Shown: one piece after another, positions 62,792 through 64,000 of the stretch | Layout of the letters: each line of letters starts with the position of its first letter | Position numbering within the stretch: position 1 is the first letter of the stretch | Assembly (NCBI GenBank): GCA_002013415.1 | Contig: MAEX01000003.1 | Span: forward strand, 119,571 to 183,570 | Length of the DNA stretch: 64,000 nucleotides | Direction of reading: 5' to 3' | DNA from: Mycobacterium sp. D16Q14 | GTDB lineage: Bacteria; Actinomycetota; Actinomycetes; Mycobacteriales; Mycobacteriaceae | The notes under the pieces: model-generated | What the model was told of the DNA's origin: nothing | Databases searched by the model: none | What the model saw: only the letters and a program-made list of their open reading frames with translations | Translations under genes and position numbers: made by a program

Positions 62792-63889
62792 GTGTCCGAG
62801 TCTCCTGTTTGGCAGGTGTTTCGTTGTGATCAGTATTGCGCGACAGTCGATTTAGTATCTGACCCCGCGTTGACGGGCATACCGTCGGTGGCCGAGTTGG
62901 CGCGAGAGAGCGGTACTCGTGCTGGTCAGCGATTCCTGTTGCGCTCCGATGGGGTGTATCCGTCTGCGGTCAATGAGTTCCTTGGGTCGGTGAGGATGCG
63001 TGCCGCGGCCGTTGAGACCCGGGCGAAAGTATGCGACGGAATTGTCGTTGTGGCTGGGGTTTCTTGACGCGGTTGACTGTTGTTGGAGCGATGCGACTGC
63101 TGAGCATGTAGATGCGTACAAATTTTGGCGTATGACTGACGAGGCGAATCCGCGCAGGGTGGCCGGCGGGACGGTGCGATCTGGCTTGATCGCGATTAAT
63201 GCCTTCTATGAGTGGGCTGAGCCGCGGTTCTCGGTTGTGAACCCAGTGGTGCGGGTGTCAGTTCCGGTGGGCTCGGGCCGTGTTGTCGATGCGTATCAGG
63301 CGGGTCCGCGGTTGGTGCGCGATCGTGATGTGAAGTGGCTGGACCCGGGCGGATATCGACGCTGGAGAGACACTGGGCTGCGGGGTCTTGATGTTGACGG
63401 ACGAGAATTGGCCGCGTGGCGGGGACGCTGTCCGCAGCGAGATTGCGCGTTTGCTGACGGGTTTGTACGGCACGGGGTTGCGGCTAACGGAATGGGCGAG
63501 CGTGCTGCAATTGGAGCTGCCGTTCGATGATCCTGATCGTGGTTTCGTGACTAGTCGGCTTTCTGCATCCTGCGCGAAAGGCGGTGTGGGACGGAAGTAT
63601 TGGATGCAGCGTCGGGTATTGACTGATGCGTTGGCTTACGTGCAGGGTGAGCGCGCGGTGCGCGGTGCGCAGGGCGCAGCGGGCACGGCGCTACGCGCGG
63701 GTCCGCGACATTCGTATCGTAGAACGGCTGACAGGTGCTCGGCGGGTTGAGTTGCGCGATATTGATGGGCAGCGATCGTCGGCCTCTCTGGATGCGCTCG
63801 ATCCGACCGCACGTCGCAGATTGTTCTGGCAAACGCCAGCAGGTCTGGAGCCGCTGATGAGCGACCTGCTCCTCTGCCCGCCAGTATGA
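62792..63889 (+). pseudogene. Tyrosine recombinase/site-specific integrase, frameshifted and truncated
   Basis: One protein can be followed through three changes of frame: SESPVWQVFRCDQYCATVDL from GTG 62792, then YATELSLWLGFLDAV and RSGLIAINAFYEWAEPRFSV, then ARLLTGLYGTGLRLTEWASV with the box I Arg, then DIRIVERLTGARRVELRDID to the stop at 63889. The box II His-x-x-Arg and the catalytic Tyr region are absent, so the C-terminus is also lost. It is therefore an inactive remnant, or the window sequence has several local errors. Confidence 0.72.
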
Positions 63890-64000
63890 AACAGATAGAC
63901 AAATATGTCTTAAAAATGAGGCATCTATAGGGTATATGTTTAAGTGCGCCAGGGGTGACACATCGATGTGGAGGTCTGTTCAGTGACTGGTTACGCCCTT
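63890..64000. other. AT-rich end of window, possible start of another gene
   Basis: The 111 bases after the recombinase remnant are clearly richer in A and T than the rest of the window (AAATATGTCTTAAAAATGAG). TGGAGG at 63969-63974 stands 8 bases before GTG 63983, so a gene may begin there and leave the window after six codons. No product can be given. Confidence 0.3.

Noticed and set aside
62792..63889. Programmed frameshifting to produce an intact recombinase
   Set aside because: At least three frame changes would be needed, no slippery sequence is evident, and the C-terminal catalytic region is missing.
1..64000. tRNA, rRNA, CRISPR arrays and complete insertion sequences
   Set aside because: None was recognised on reading the window; no regularly spaced long repeats or transposase genes were seen. 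A tRNA or covariance-model scan was not possible here.

Overview
The window is GC-rich actinobacterial DNA. Gene content points to a rapidly growing mycobacterium, and the abscessus-chelonae group is my best guess (inference). The evidence is gpm1-senX3-regX3, a complete yrbE/mce operon, a mycothiol amidase paralogue, deazaflavin-dependent nitroreductase-like proteins, bS22, an R2lox fragment, and a block colinear with M. tuberculosis Rv0495c-Rv0502. No rRNA, tRNA, CRISPR or intact insertion sequence was seen.

Layout. (1) 1-8886, lipid-oxidation block 1: end of an acyl-CoA synthetase, a PNPOx-like protein, an SDR, a flavoprotein-esterase fusion, a ferritin-like diiron protein, a flavin monooxygenase, a PapA/WES-type acyltransferase and an unknown protein. 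(2) 8930-11847, core: gpm1, senX3, regX3. (3) 11956-45500, about 33 kb of accessory lipid genes sitting where M. tuberculosis has only a few genes between regX3 and Rv0495c. It holds a tandem-TetR regulator of Mce3R architecture, a UbiB-like kinase, an esterase-SDR-monooxygenase operon with a second monooxygenase and a decayed SRPBCC gene, a full mce operon on the minus strand, two TetR regulators, a seven-gene operon (two PF10118 diiron-like proteins, a BVMO, twin SDRs, a 2Fe-2S reductase, an EphD-like fusion), a methyltransferase, another monooxygenase with an intact SRPBCC partner, and an Mca paralogue. (4) 45504-57105, core: homologues of Rv0495c, ppx1, Rv0497, Rv0498, Rv0499, proC, Rv0500A, bS22, Rv0501 and Rv0502, interrupted between Rv0499 and proC by two nitroreductase-like genes, an N-truncated R2lox and a beta-lactamase-fold esterase. 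(5) 57253-64000, accessory: membrane acyltransferase, full-length NadE, slipin, a nitronate monooxygenase gene cut off after 191 codons, and a frameshifted, C-terminally truncated tyrosine recombinase.

How it may work together (inference). The Mce system would import a lipid. Six flavin monooxygenases, several SDRs, HSL-type esterases and ferritin-like diiron proteins would oxidise ketone or alcohol groups and hydrolyse the esters formed. Two observations support treating this as one regulon: a 13-bp element, RGTATCNNRTACY, recurs upstream of the PapA-like gene (three tandem copies), the esterase operon, the mce operon and the methyltransferase; and a separate 40-bp element is shared by two monooxygenase operons. 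Only one of the six monooxygenases keeps the full type I Baeyer-Villiger fingerprint, so the others may do different chemistry.
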